A DNA stretch of 64,000 bases, from the NCBI GenBank assembly GCA_966211455.1, contig CBIHNI010000008.1:124001-188000 (forward strand), in the 5' to 3' direction. The translations under genes and the position numbers were made by a program. The stretch comes from 21-14-0-10-47-8 sp966211455. Lineage in GTDB: Bacteria > Bdellovibrionota > Bdellovibrionia > Bdellovibrionales > Bdellovibrionaceae. The notes beneath the pieces are model-generated. The model ran no database searches and was not told where the DNA came from. It saw only the letters and a program-made list of their open reading frames with translations. Numbering within the stretch: the first letter of the stretch is position 1; each line of letters begins with the position of its first letter. Shown piece by piece: positions 8,138 to 16,132 of the stretch.

Positions 8138-8461
8138 ATGAAACAGAATCACGAAATGCCAGAGGACCCTGTCAGTCCAGTGCCTATCGAGGTCTATCCA
8201 ATGGTGCCATCTTATTTGAATCGACGGGAAGCCGACGTGGTCCAGTTGAAACGAATGTTAGAGATGAACATGTTCCAAGACATCCAGTTCATCGCTCATC
8301 AGCTCAAGGGTTCGGGTGGGGGCTACGGTCTGCACGTGATCAGTGAAATCGGTCAAGATTTGGAATTGGCTGCGATTCAGAAAGACCGGGAAGAAGTCGC
8401 CGAGTTGATTCAACATCTTTCCAATGCCGTGAAGTATCTGAAGCCGCATTTTCATAATTAA
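8138..8461 (+). CDS. Hpt-domain phosphotransfer protein
   Basis: 107 residues. The motif AHQLKGSGGGYG carries the phosphorylatable His of an Hpt four-helix bundle. It probably shuttles phosphate between the hybrid kinase receiver and the other receivers of the cluster. AGGAGG six bases before ATG 8138 fixes the start; an upstream ATG (8111) overlaps the previous gene and has no ribosome site. Confidence 0.88.
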   Translation: MKQNHEMPEDPVSPVPIEVYPMVPSYLNRREADVVQLKRMLEMNMFQDIQFIAHQLKGSGGGYGLHVISEIGQDLELAAIQKDREEVAELIQHLSNAVKYLKPHFHN

Positions 8462-8485
8462 AGGCTTTATACGAGGGGAGGATAC

Positions 8486-9601
8486 ATGAAGATCTTAGTT
8501 GTAGATTCAAATCAAAGTCGTTTTGATGACTTTCAAAACCTGCTTAAGCAAACCAGTCTTGCGGCCTCATCTTCGGTTTTTCATGCCGCCGATATCGCTG
8601 GTGCGCTTCAAATCCTCGCCAATATGCAAATTGAATTTATTTTTTTGAATTGCAGTGCTTCTCGCAAACCGGTGGCGCAAATTCGACAACTGCACATGGC
8701 GGCCAGTTCGACTCCGCTCGTGGCGTTGGTTTCGCAAAATCAGGACAAGAAAGGTTCGGATCTGCTCCGGGCAGGTGCGGATGATTATGTGATTTCCGCC
8801 GATTTGAACAGGCATTTGTTAGAACGTGTATTTCGATATGTGACAAGCATCCGACATCAGATTCAGGCCAAGGCTGATTTATTCGCCAATCTCAGTCATG
8901 AAATGCGGGCCCCTTTGCATCTAATTCTGGGAACATCTGATCTTTTAGCAGAGACTGAGCTCAGTTCTAAGCAGAAGAAGTTGATCCATACTCTTTACAG
9001 TTCAAGTCGACACTTGCAAACGCTGCTAGACACCGCTTTCGAGGTCAGCCAATCGCATCTTCAATCCTTTGGGAAGTCGGTTTTATTCGAGCGAGGCGAC
9101 ATAAAAGAGTTTGGCAAGCTTTTGCACAGACCATTTTCTGAAACCAAGTTCTTGGATCTTTTCGACCAATTCATGCAGAACCAATCGCGACCTTTTTTTG
9201 GTGATCAAGAGCTTCGCATTTTGGTGGTGGATGATGACAAAGAGAATCACAAACTGATTTCGGCTTTCATGGAAAGCACGAATTGCCACATCACTTATGC
9301 AAATGACGGATATGAAGCGCTGAATCTTGGGAAAAACCAAAAATTCGATTTGATTTTATTGGATATCGAAATGCCAGGATTAAGTGGGTATGAAACGGCT
9401 GAGATGCTAAAGCCTTTGCAGCTGTTAGAGAAATGCAAAATACTGGGCTTATCGGCAAAAGCTTTTCCGCAAGATATCATCCAAGCAAAAAAATCGGGCT
9501 TTTCCGGCTATCTGACGAAGCCGATTAGCAAGCAGTCTCTTTTGTCATCCATCTCGGACTGCTTGAAGGCCGATCATTTTTATCAACCTGTTAAGGATTG
9601 A
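8486..9601 (+). CDS. REC-HisKA-REC protein lacking an ATPase domain
   Basis: 371 residues. Residues 1-120 are a degenerate receiver: the acceptor position is N55 (FIFLNC) and no Asp fits. Residues 128-192 are a full HisKA dimerisation domain with H138 (NLSHEMRAPLHLILG). No N, G1 or G2 boxes follow; a linker of about 50 residues leads straight to a competent receiver (DDD 249-251, D293 in LILLDIEMPG, K345 in TKPI). It cannot autophosphorylate by itself, so it is probably phosphorylated in trans or acts as a phosphatase or scaffold. GGGGAGG precedes the ATG. It is the last gene of the relay operon. Confidence 0.9.
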   Translation: MKILVVDSNQSRFDDFQNLLKQTSLAASSSVFHAADIAGALQILANMQIEFIFLNCSASRKPVAQIRQLHMAASSTPLVALVSQNQDKKGSDLLRAGADDYVISADLNRHLLERVFRYVTSIRHQIQAKADLFANLSHEMRAPLHLILGTSDLLAETELSSKQKKLIHTLYSSSRHLQTLLDTAFEVSQSHLQSFGKSVLFERGDIKEFGKLLHRPFSETKFLDLFDQFMQNQSRPFFGDQELRILVVDDDKENHKLISAFMESTNCHITYANDGYEALNLGKNQKFDLILLDIEMPGLSGYETAEMLKPLQLLEKCKILGLSAKAFPQDIIQAKKSGFSGYLTKPISKQSLLSSISDCLKADHFYQPVKD

Positions 9602-9638
9602 TTTGGATGATATATCTGGTGAGATTCAGCAATCCGCG

Positions 9639-10250
9639 CTAATCCGCCGACACAGATTCAATATGCAGCTTAAAGCTGCGATACATCGATTCGAAAATCT
9701 TTCGATCCCCCAGCGCCTTACCCATGGCGAAAGTACCTTCTTGAAAGGTCACGATAAACTCTGCAAGCTCGCGCGTGTTCACGTTCTTCTTCAAATACCC
9801 GTCATCCTTCGCGCGATCCAGATGCGTCTTTGTCATTGCGATCCAATCATTCAAGACCGCGGTGGTTCTTTCTTTGATCGAAGCGTCTGATGATGACAGC
9901 TCTTGCGTGAGATTGTTCAGCGGGCAGCCCAGGCTGGTCAGTTCGTCGTTCCAGCTGTCGAAAGTGTTTTTGAAGCATTTCAAAATTCCTTGCAGGGGAT
10001 TTTTGTAAGCGGCCAGCGGTTTGATCCAACGGTCCATGATGCCGACGCGGACGATTTCTTCGATGATGGCGTAGGCCACGTGATTTTTGGTCGGGAAGTA
10101 ATGAAAGAACGCGCCGATGGTGACGCCGGCCTTCGCGGCCAAGTCGCGCACGCCGACCCCGTTGTAACCGTGGCGGTAGATTTCTAAGAAGGCCGCATTC
10201 AGGATGTGGGCTCTTGTTTTTTCGGGGTCCCGGGTTTTGGTCTTGGCCAT
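9639..10250 (-). CDS. TetR/AcrR-family repressor
   Basis: 203 residues. The HTH is at about 28-55 (VGVRDLAAKAGVTIGAFFHYFPTK) in the typical TetR position, with a helical ligand-binding C-terminus (SLGCPLNNLTQEL, as in AcuR-like members). It is divergent from a DoxX-SRPBCC-SRPBCC operon. Two copies of one palindrome lie in the spacer, one next to each promoter, so it very likely represses itself and that operon. The ligand is unknown. Confidence 0.92.
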   Translation of the reverse strand: MAKTKTRDPEKTRAHILNAAFLEIYRHGYNGVGVRDLAAKAGVTIGAFFHYFPTKNHVAYAIIEEIVRVGIMDRWIKPLAAYKNPLQGILKCFKNTFDSWNDELTSLGCPLNNLTQELSSSDASIKERTTAVLNDWIAMTKTHLDRAKDDGYLKKNVNTRELAEFIVTFQEGTFAMGKALGDRKIFESMYRSFKLHIESVSAD

Positions 10251-10257
10251 AAAATTA

Positions 10258-10275
10258 ACATATCACATGATATCT
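10258..10275. promoter_or_regulatory. TetR operator, copy 1
   Basis: ACATATCA-CA-TGATATCT, one mismatch from a perfect dyad, seven bases upstream of the repressor start codon at 10250. It shares its sequence with copy 2, 75 bp away centre to centre. Confidence 0.75.
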
Positions 10276-10332
10276 AATAAATCCATATATTTAGCTTTAA
10301 ATCGGTCCAGTGTCTCAAAAATGCTATTTGCT

Positions 10333-10350
10333 ACATATCAAGTGATATGT
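10333..10350. promoter_or_regulatory. TetR operator, copy 2
   Basis: Perfect dyad ACATATCA-AG-TGATATGT, 38 bp before the DoxX gene start. It probably overlaps the promoter of the 10389 operon. Confidence 0.8.
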
Positions 10351-10388
10351 TATTCTGCCGATGAAGTCAAACAACCAAGGAGACCAAA

Positions 10389-10778
10389 ATGACAAACACC
10401 AGCTCTAAAGGACAACTGTGGACGGGTCGAATTTTAAGCGGCCTTGCCGTGGCCTTTCTTTTGTTCGATGGGATCATGAAATTCTTTATGGATAAACTTC
10501 CACCCGAAGCTTTAGAGGCGGGTGCAGCCCTGCAATGGCCGATCGAAAAGATGCCTTTGGTGGGAACAATTCTTCTGATTTGTTTGTTGCTGTATGTGAT
10601 TCCTCGCACGTCAATTCTGGGGGCGGTGTTGTTGACTGGATATTTGGGCGGTGCGGTGGCAAGCCATGTGCGTGTCAGCAATCCTCTTTTTACGCACACG
10701 CTGTTTCCAATTTATGTGGCAATCTTAATCTGGCTTGGTCTTTCTCTTCGAGATAACCGCGCCAAAGGCATGATTTAA
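10389..10778 (+). CDS. DoxX-like integral membrane protein
   Basis: 129 residues with four predicted membrane segments (about 12-32, 57-73, 76-94, 103-122). DoxX-family proteins are small membrane proteins linked to thiol or oxidative stress; the reaction is not established for this subgroup. It is the first gene of the TetR-controlled operon, preceded by AAGGAGA. Two other DoxX-like genes lie at 17093 and 42566. Confidence 0.85.
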   Translation: MTNTSSKGQLWTGRILSGLAVAFLLFDGIMKFFMDKLPPEALEAGAALQWPIEKMPLVGTILLICLLLYVIPRTSILGAVLLTGYLGGAVASHVRVSNPLFTHTLFPIYVAILIWLGLSLRDNRAKGMI

Positions 10779-10790
10779 AGGAGAATGAAA

Positions 10791-11201
10791 ATGGGAAAAA
10801 TCACAGTAGAAACGGTCGTCGCAGCAAATCCGAAAAAAGTTTGGGAAGCTTATGTCGAACCCAAACACATCACCAAATGGAATTTCGCATCCGATGATTG
10901 GCAGTGCCCCAGTGCGAAGAACGATCTGAAAGTCGGCGGCAAATATGCGGCCCGCATGGAAGCCAAAGATGGAAGCTTCGGATTTGATTTCGAAGCCATC
11001 TACGACGAAGTCCAAGAGCAAAAGACGTTGACCTACACCATGGGCGATGGCCGCAAAGCGACCACCCGGTTTGAAGACCTGGGCGGTAAAACAAAGGTCA
11101 CGACGACTTTTGATGCCGAAAAAATGAACCCCGAACAAATGCAAAAAGATGGCTGGCAAGCGATCTTAAACAACTTTAAAAAATACGTGGAAACACATTA
11201 A
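10791..11201 (+). CDS. SRPBCC (AHSA1-like) protein
   Basis: 136 residues of the START/Bet v 1 hydrophobic-pocket fold: ANPKKVWEAYVEPKHITKW at the start, then FDFEAIYDEV and TRFEDLGGKTKVTTTFDAE. I chose ATG 10791 because AAGGAG lies 8 bases before it; ATG 10785 would be only 2 bases from it. The ligand is unknown. It is co-transcribed with DoxX and a second SRPBCC gene. Confidence 0.88.
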   Translation: MGKITVETVVAANPKKVWEAYVEPKHITKWNFASDDWQCPSAKNDLKVGGKYAARMEAKDGSFGFDFEAIYDEVQEQKTLTYTMGDGRKATTRFEDLGGKTKVTTTFDAEKMNPEQMQKDGWQAILNNFKKYVETH

Positions 11202-11213
11202 AAGGAGAATCTT

Positions 11214-11657
11214 ATGCCAGGAACAGTTACACTGCACCGAGTGATCGCCGCTCCACCCGAGCGCGTTTTCAAAGCTTTCGTCACCGCCGGTGCTTTTGCC
11301 AAATGGCTTCCACCCAATGGGTTTTTTGCCACCGTTCATGCGATGGATGCGAAGGTGGGCGGATCGTATAAAATGTCATTCACGAACCTGACCACTGGGG
11401 GCAGTCATTCTTTCGGCGGCAAATATATCGAACTGGCTGAAGGCAAAACGATCAAGTACACAAGCCGCTTCGACGATCCGAATATGCCGGGCGAAATGCA
11501 CAACACGATCACACTGACCAAATCGATAGCGGGGACCGATCTAAAAGTCGTGCAAGAAGGCATTCCGGATATGATCCCGGTCGATATGTGCTATCTGGGT
11601 TGGCAAGAATCTTTGGACCAATTGATTGCCCTGGTCACACCCGAAATCAATCAGTAG
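11214..11657 (+). CDS. SRPBCC (AHSA1-like) protein
   Basis: 147 residues, same fold as the preceding gene (APPERVFKAFVTAGAFAKWLPP; MCYLGWQESLDQLIALV at the C-terminal helix). AAGGAG six bases before the ATG. It is the last intact gene of the TetR-controlled operon; a fragment of a VOC gene follows. Confidence 0.88.
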   Translation: MPGTVTLHRVIAAPPERVFKAFVTAGAFAKWLPPNGFFATVHAMDAKVGGSYKMSFTNLTTGGSHSFGGKYIELAEGKTIKYTSRFDDPNMPGEMHNTITLTKSIAGTDLKVVQEGIPDMIPVDMCYLGWQESLDQLIALVTPEINQ

Positions 11658-11667
11658 CTGAAAAACG

Positions 11668-11757
11668 ATGCCCAACCACGAGCTGCATCCCGGGGTTTAC
11701 TTTGGGATGCTGACGGATAAGTATGGTTTTGATTGGATGTTCAGCTGCGAGCTTTGA
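11668..11757 (+). pseudogene. 3' remnant of a PhnB-like VOC gene
   Basis: 29 codons and a stop, reading HPGVYFGMLTDKYGFDWMF. This is the characteristic C-terminal end of PhnB/YjdN-type VOC proteins (FGMLTDKFGxxWMF). The rest of the domain is missing, and only 10 bases separate it from the SRPBCC stop. It looks like the tail of a third operon gene lost by deletion. Its end overlaps the end of the opposite-strand gene at 11741. Confidence 0.6.
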
Positions 11758-12133
11758 TCTGAACTTCAAAACCAGACAAGAGCAATGTCGACGCCCGCAA
11801 GGCGGCTTCGATTTCTTCTCGCGAAAGTTCTGGCCGGCGGGACATCACAAGGTCGACGACTTCGTCGCATTCGAGCTCCCAAGCAATATCAGATAAGCCC
11901 ACGTCTTTGCCGACAACTTTCAGTCCCATCCGATGCTTAGCACCGAGGCTCTTCTCGGTGAAAGTGCCGTACTCGATATGCTCAGAACACGCGATATTGT
12001 CTGGCGTGCTCGAGGCCTGTTGTAGCAATGCTGAACGAATGGCTTCTTGGTCGACTGAAGACGTTGGGTCCGCTGTCAATCGCTCGACGGTCGAAAGCAA
12101 TGCGCGCACGAAATTATCACGAATCTGAATCAT
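11741..12133 (-). CDS. Hypothetical protein
   Basis: 131 residues, soluble, rich in charged helices, no signal peptide and no family I recognise. AAAGGA eight bases before ATG 12133 favours this start; an ATG at 12154 would overlap the TetR stop. It is immediately downstream of the TetR gene at 12147 and probably translated with it. The segments SEHIEYGTFTEKSLGAKHRM and ELSREEIEAALRASTLLLSGF are the most structured-looking. Confidence 0.65.
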   Translation of the reverse strand: MIQIRDNFVRALLSTVERLTADPTSSVDQEAIRSALLQQASSTPDNIACSEHIEYGTFTEKSLGAKHRMGLKVVGKDVGLSDIAWELECDEVVDLVMSRRPELSREEIEAALRASTLLLSGFEVQIKARS

Positions 12134-12146
12134 TACCTTTGTCCTT

Positions 12147-12710
12147 TCATTCATCCCAGCCGCCACGCAAGATTTTGATCATCGCCTTCAGAGCTTCCTT
12201 CGGATTCGTATCGGCAATCGAGCGGTGAAAGGCATCCAAAACAAAACGCGCGACTGATTCGGATTCGACTTTGCTGATTTTTCTTCGGGATGCGTTTCGG
12301 ATCGCGGTCGCCAAAGATCTTTCGTGGCGCAGCCACATTTGCTGGGCGTACAGGTTCAGCGCGGGGGTTTCGCGGATCAGCTTCATAAAAGCGTTGGTTT
12401 CTTTTCGATGCAATTTCTGAATCACATCCAGCTCGGCCAGGCCCGCGTCCAGCAAGGCCTCTAAGATGCTTTGGCCTTTGCGGCGATTTTTCACGGTGTC
12501 GATCAGAAACTGTTCACGTTCGGCGTCTTCGTCAAAGACCAAGGACTCTTTGCTGGGAAAGTACTTAAAGAGCGTTGGCACCGACACTTCGGACAGCTCG
12601 GCGATTTCGGCCGTGGTGACGTGATCGTAACCCCGTTCGATAAACAGGCGGGTCGCCAAAAGTGATATGGCAGCCCTGGTTTTTTGCTTTTTGGCTTCTC
12701 GCAGTCCCAT
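12147..12710 (-). CDS. TetR-family repressor
   Basis: 187 residues. The HTH at about 25-55 (HVTTAEIAELSEVSVPTLFKYFPSKESL) is clear. It is divergent from the Tet(X)-like monooxygenase gene, with a 32-bp imperfect palindrome between them, so it probably controls that enzyme and itself. A hypothetical gene follows in the same unit. Confidence 0.92.
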   Translation of the reverse strand: MGLREAKKQKTRAAISLLATRLFIERGYDHVTTAEIAELSEVSVPTLFKYFPSKESLVFDEDAEREQFLIDTVKNRRKGQSILEALLDAGLAELDVIQKLHRKETNAFMKLIRETPALNLYAQQMWLRHERSLATAIRNASRRKISKVESESVARFVLDAFHRSIADTNPKEALKAMIKILRGGWDE

Positions 12711-12718
12711 TTTGATAT

Positions 12719-12750
12719 GTTAACTTACTTAAAAACTTAAGTCACTTAAC
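12719..12750. promoter_or_regulatory. Imperfect palindrome in the TetR/monooxygenase spacer
   Basis: Arms GTTAA-N-T-N-ACTTAA and TTAAGT-N-A-N-TTAAC. It starts 9 bases before the TetR start codon and ends 62 bases before the monooxygenase ATG, the expected place for a shared operator. Confidence 0.65.
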
Positions 12751-12812
12751 ATTTTGCGTAAATCAGGATATTCTGTGTGCAGATCCACCAAAGACCATAA
12801 AGGAGTCCTTTC

Positions 12813-13973
12813 ATGTCACAGCCTTACCACCAACCTCACCAACCGATCGCCATTATCGGAGCCGGCCTTGCCGGTTTGGTTCTGGCCCGTGTTCTTCACC
12901 TCAACGGCGTGGCTTCGATGATTTACGAAACCGAGGTTTCCCCAGATTCGCGCCCGCAAGGGGGTATGCTGGATATCCACGAATACAATGGTCAGCTGGC
13001 TTTAAAAGATGCCGGACTTTACGAAAAGTTTCGCACCTTAATTTTGCCGGGGGCGGATGCGCAGCGGATTTTAGATAAGACCGGTCGTGTCTTGCACGAA
13101 GATCTAGACAAAGGAAACGGTGGCCGCCCCGAGGTCCACCGCGAAGCTCTTCGCCAGATGTTGATCGACTCGCTTCCGGCTGAAAGCATCAAGTGGGGTC
13201 ACAAGCTGGCTTCTGTGAAATCGATCGGCCCCGGCAAACACCAGGTGACTTTTACCAATGGGCGCACGATCACCACCGATCTTCTGATCGGAGCGGATGG
13301 CGCTTGGTCCAAGGTGCGTCCTTTGGTTTCCGACGCAAAACCTGCTTACGTGGGGACCTCGTTCATCGAAATGTATCTGTTCAAAAGCGATGTCCATCAC
13401 AAAGACAGCGCAAAGGCCGTTGGCTTCGGAACCCTGATCGCGGTCGAACCTGGAAAAGGGATTTTAGCGCATCGTGAATTCAACGGGACTTTGCACGCCT
13501 ATGTCGCGTTCAATAAACCTGAAGAATGGATTGGGGCTCTTGATTTTTCAAACCCCGCAGTGGCCTTGGCGTGTATTCAGCAAGAGTTCGCCGATTGGGC
13601 CCCTGAACTGCGCGCCATCATCACCAACACCGAAACCAAACCCATCCCACGCGCCATCTACGCCTTACCTATCGGACACAGATGGGATCGCGTCCCCGGT
13701 GTCACCTTGATGGGAGATGCGGCCCACCTGATGTCGCCATTTGCCGGCGAAGGAGCAAACCTTGCCATGTTCGACGGGGCCGAGCTTGCAAAAGCCATCC
13801 TGGCAAACCCCGGTAATACCGAAGGCGCTTTAACCCAGTACGAGCGAGCGATGTTCCCGCGGGCCGAATCGGCTGCGATCGAATCCGATCGCAATTCGAA
13901 GCTGTTCTTCAACGAAAACGCTCCCCAAAGCGTGCTGGATCTTTTCGCCAGTCACCAAACGGCGCGGGGCTAA
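12813..13973 (+). CDS. FAD-dependent monooxygenase, Tet(X)-like
   Basis: 386 residues. Rossmann motif IIGAGLAGLVLARVL at 14-28; the substrate-side motif PQGGMLDIHEYNGQLALKDAGL matches the Tet(X) subgroup (PQGGTLDLHxxSGQxAL in my memory); GDAAHLMSPFAGEGANLAMFDG near residue 300 binds the FAD diphosphate. It would hydroxylate an aromatic or polyketide-like substrate with NADPH. Tetracycline inactivation is possible but not shown. It is controlled by the divergent TetR gene. Confidence 0.9.
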   Translation: MSQPYHQPHQPIAIIGAGLAGLVLARVLHLNGVASMIYETEVSPDSRPQGGMLDIHEYNGQLALKDAGLYEKFRTLILPGADAQRILDKTGRVLHEDLDKGNGGRPEVHREALRQMLIDSLPAESIKWGHKLASVKSIGPGKHQVTFTNGRTITTDLLIGADGAWSKVRPLVSDAKPAYVGTSFIEMYLFKSDVHHKDSAKAVGFGTLIAVEPGKGILAHREFNGTLHAYVAFNKPEEWIGALDFSNPAVALACIQQEFADWAPELRAIITNTETKPIPRAIYALPIGHRWDRVPGVTLMGDAAHLMSPFAGEGANLAMFDGAELAKAILANPGNTEGALTQYERAMFPRAESAAIESDRNSKLFFNENAPQSVLDLFASHQTARG

Positions 13974-14050
13974 ATGATGCGCGGCCGACTTGAAAATTGT
14001 GGATGCAAGATCGACAATTGAATCCGCAGTTTTTTCAAGCAGGAGCCGTC

Positions 14051-14710
14051 ATGAACCAAATCCCCACCATCACCGCATTTCAAGATTCCCCAGACCGAGG
14101 CCAGGGCTTAGCCCGAGATATGACCGTGCGTTGGGCTCTGGAAGAAGTGGGGCAGCCATACGAAGTTCGGCTGGTTCCATTCAAAGACACCAAAGCACCC
14201 GGGCATATGTCCGTTCATCCATTCGGAAAGATTCCCACTTTCGAAGAAGGAGATCTGACGATTTTCGAATCGGGGGCTATCGTTTTTCATATTGCGGAAA
14301 CCCGGGCCGGATTATTTCCAAAAGATAAAAACGGAAAAGCGCGGGCGATCACCTGGATGTTTGCGGCCCTTAGCACCATCGAGCCTTCTATTCTTGAATT
14401 TGCGGCTGCCGTCATTGGCGAAAAAGACAAAAGTTGGTTCGAAGCGCGCATGCCGATGCTAAAAGAAAATGTCCGTATGCGCTTAAGCCAGTTTTCCAAA
14501 CACTTGGGCGATTCCGAATGGGTCGAAGGCGAGTTCAGCGCTGGGGACCTGATGTTGATCGCGGTGATGCGGCGATTGAAGAGATCCGGTCTCTTGGACG
14601 AGTATCCAAACATTGCAGCTTATGTGGCTCGCGGTGAGGCGCGGCCGGCATTTAAAAAAGCCTTTGCGGCTCAACTTGCGGTGTTCGAAGCAAACATGCC
14701 GAAACCTTGA
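14051..14710 (+). CDS. Glutathione S-transferase family protein
   Basis: 219 residues. The N-terminal thioredoxin-like half contains HPFGKIPTFEEGDLTIFESGAI, with the cis-Pro and ES glutathione-binding motif. The helical half has WVEGEFSAGDLMLIAV. The ATG at 14051 follows AGGAG by 5 bases. It may be co-transcribed with the monooxygenase 77 bp upstream. Its stop overlaps the ATG of an NHL-repeat fragment. Confidence 0.9.
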   Translation: MNQIPTITAFQDSPDRGQGLARDMTVRWALEEVGQPYEVRLVPFKDTKAPGHMSVHPFGKIPTFEEGDLTIFESGAIVFHIAETRAGLFPKDKNGKARAITWMFAALSTIEPSILEFAAAVIGEKDKSWFEARMPMLKENVRMRLSQFSKHLGDSEWVEGEFSAGDLMLIAVMRRLKRSGLLDEYPNIAAYVARGEARPAFKKAFAAQLAVFEANMPKP

Positions 14711-14850
14711 TGAATGCGATGATCGAAACGGATCCGTCGGCACCTTCAACGACGGCGATGAAAGATCTGACTGGTGTCGCGATCAATGGCGAAAATTTGT
14801 ATGTCAGTGATTACACTTACAATCGCATCCTGATCTTCTCGAAACAGTAG
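14710..14850 (+). pseudogene. Short NHL-repeat gene remnant
   Basis: 46 codons overlapping the GST stop as ATGA. It ends LTGVAINGENLYVSDYTYNRILIFSK, a single NHL beta-propeller repeat. One repeat cannot form a propeller, so this is a fragment of a larger protein. No upstream part is seen in the window. Confidence 0.5.
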
Positions 14851-14939
14851 CTTGCGTTATGCGAAACTGCATCGCATCTGTATCTAGACTTTAAAGAAAT
14901 CTTGTTCGAATCTCCTTTCAATAGACGAAAGGGGATTCG

Positions 14940-15596
14940 ATGTCCGACAAAATTCAGCTCTACTCATTGGCGACTCCGAATGGACAGAAAGTCAGCATTG
15001 CGCTGGAAGAAATGGGTCTGGCTTACGACGCCCACCTGGTAAACATCACGAAGGGCGATCAGTTCAAACCTGAATTTATCAAGATCAATCCGAATTCAAA
15101 GATACCGGCGATCGTGGATCCGAATGGACCCGGCGGACAACCGCTTTCGATCATGGAATCCGGCGCGATTTTGATTTATCTGGCACAGAAATCTGGAAAG
15201 TTCTTACCGACCGATGCCAGACTTTACAGCGAGACATTGCAGTGGCTGTTTTTCCAAGTCGGTGGCGTGGGTCCGATGTTTGGTCAATTCGGTCATTTCT
15301 TTAAATACGCTGTTGGAAAATGCGACCATCCCTATCCAATCGAGCGTTACACGACCGAAGCAAAAAGGATATTGACTGTTTTGAACACTCGATTGGAAGG
15401 CCGGCAGTTCTTGGTTGGCGAGCAGTACACCATCGCTGACATGGCAACCGTCCCATGGGTGAACGGGGTCGACGTGCATTACAAGGGAGCTGAAAAATTG
15501 GGTCTCAGTGAATACAAAAATGTCAGTGCCTGGGTTCAGCGCGTGCTGTCGCGACCGAAAACGAAACAAGGCATGTCAGTTTTGCAGCTGTCATAG
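14940..15596 (+). CDS. Glutathione S-transferase, YfcG/YghU-like (nu class)
   Basis: 218 residues. The start YSLATPNGQKVSIALEEMGL carries the TPNGxK signature of the nu class, whose members reduce disulfides using two bound glutathiones. NSKIPAIVDP and SIMESGAILIYLA are the glutathione site, and YTIADMATVPWV is in the C-terminal half. It is monocistronic, preceded by AAAGGGG. A stem-loop lies in the convergent spacer after it. Confidence 0.92.
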   Translation: MSDKIQLYSLATPNGQKVSIALEEMGLAYDAHLVNITKGDQFKPEFIKINPNSKIPAIVDPNGPGGQPLSIMESGAILIYLAQKSGKFLPTDARLYSETLQWLFFQVGGVGPMFGQFGHFFKYAVGKCDHPYPIERYTTEAKRILTVLNTRLEGRQFLVGEQYTIADMATVPWVNGVDVHYKGAEKLGLSEYKNVSAWVQRVLSRPKTKQGMSVLQLS

Positions 15597-15607
15597 AATA
15601 AATTCTC

Positions 15608-15659
15608 AGAGCCAAAGCTTTGGAACAAGGATGCGGACCATGTTCTGAAGATTGGCTCT
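15608..15659. repeat. Long-arm stem-loop between convergent genes
   Basis: AGAGCCAA (15608-15615) pairs with TTGGCTCT (15652-15659); inside, GAACA (15623-15627) pairs with TGTTC (15641-15645). It lies between the ends of the GST and YCII genes. It has no T-run, so a two-way terminator is only possible. Confidence 0.45.
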
Positions 15660-15672
15660 AAAGAAATGTTCC

Positions 15673-16026
15673 TTACCAATACTTTTCAACCGGGCGGATT
15701 TCGATGGCGCCACCCAGGCGTGCGGCCGGAATGGATGCGGCCAATTTGATCGCAGCTTCCATGTTTTCAGCTTCGAAGACGCAGTATCCACCAGCGCCTT
15801 CGGACAAATAAGTGCCCTCTTTCACTTCGATTTGACCTGCTTGCACTTTCACGGTCTTTGCGACATTTGGTAGTCCCAAAGGTAAGCCAGGCGATACCCC
15901 CGGTGCTTTGCTGAACTGGTTGTAATCTTGGTAGATCTGTTTTTGCTCTTCCGGCGAAAAAGCATTCCAACGATCCGAACCTGGCAACGGAGTGCTTCCT
16001 TGATAAATAATCAGTACGAATTGCAT
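15673..16026 (-). CDS. YCII-related (DGPF-type) protein
   Basis: 117 residues of a ferredoxin-like alpha-beta fold: FVLIIYQGS at the start and AASIPAARLGGAIEIRPVE at the end, the pattern of YCII/DGPF proteins that usually sit beside ECF sigma factors. It is divergent from the ECF41 sigma gene, and a perfect ECF41-type promoter points at it (16133-16159). It is therefore a likely direct target of that sigma factor. The enzyme activity is unknown. Confidence 0.88.
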   Translation of the reverse strand: MQFVLIIYQGSTPLPGSDRWNAFSPEEQKQIYQDYNQFSKAPGVSPGLPLGLPNVAKTVKVQAGQIEVKEGTYLSEGAGGYCVFEAENMEAAIKLAASIPAARLGGAIEIRPVEKYW

Positions 16027-16097
16027 CTATTTCCTTTCCTTGTTTCTTTTGTTATTTCAAATGGTTACGATTGTGCCTTGGAATCTTGAAAGATTCT

Positions 16098-16124
16098 TGT
16101 CACGTTTTCGCCTTCCCATTCGTC
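16098..16124 (+). promoter_or_regulatory. ECF41-type promoter facing the sigma gene
   Basis: TGTCAC-G, 16 bases, then CGTC. I recall the ECF41 consensus as TGTCACA-N16-CGTC. It lies 57 bp before the sigma factor ATG, giving an autoregulatory loop. Confidence 0.75.
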
Positions 16125-16132
16125 AAGGTGAT

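Noticed and set aside
12813..13973. Calling the monooxygenase a tetracycline-resistance gene
   Set aside because: Motif resemblance to Tet(X) does not prove substrate; many family members act on other aromatics.
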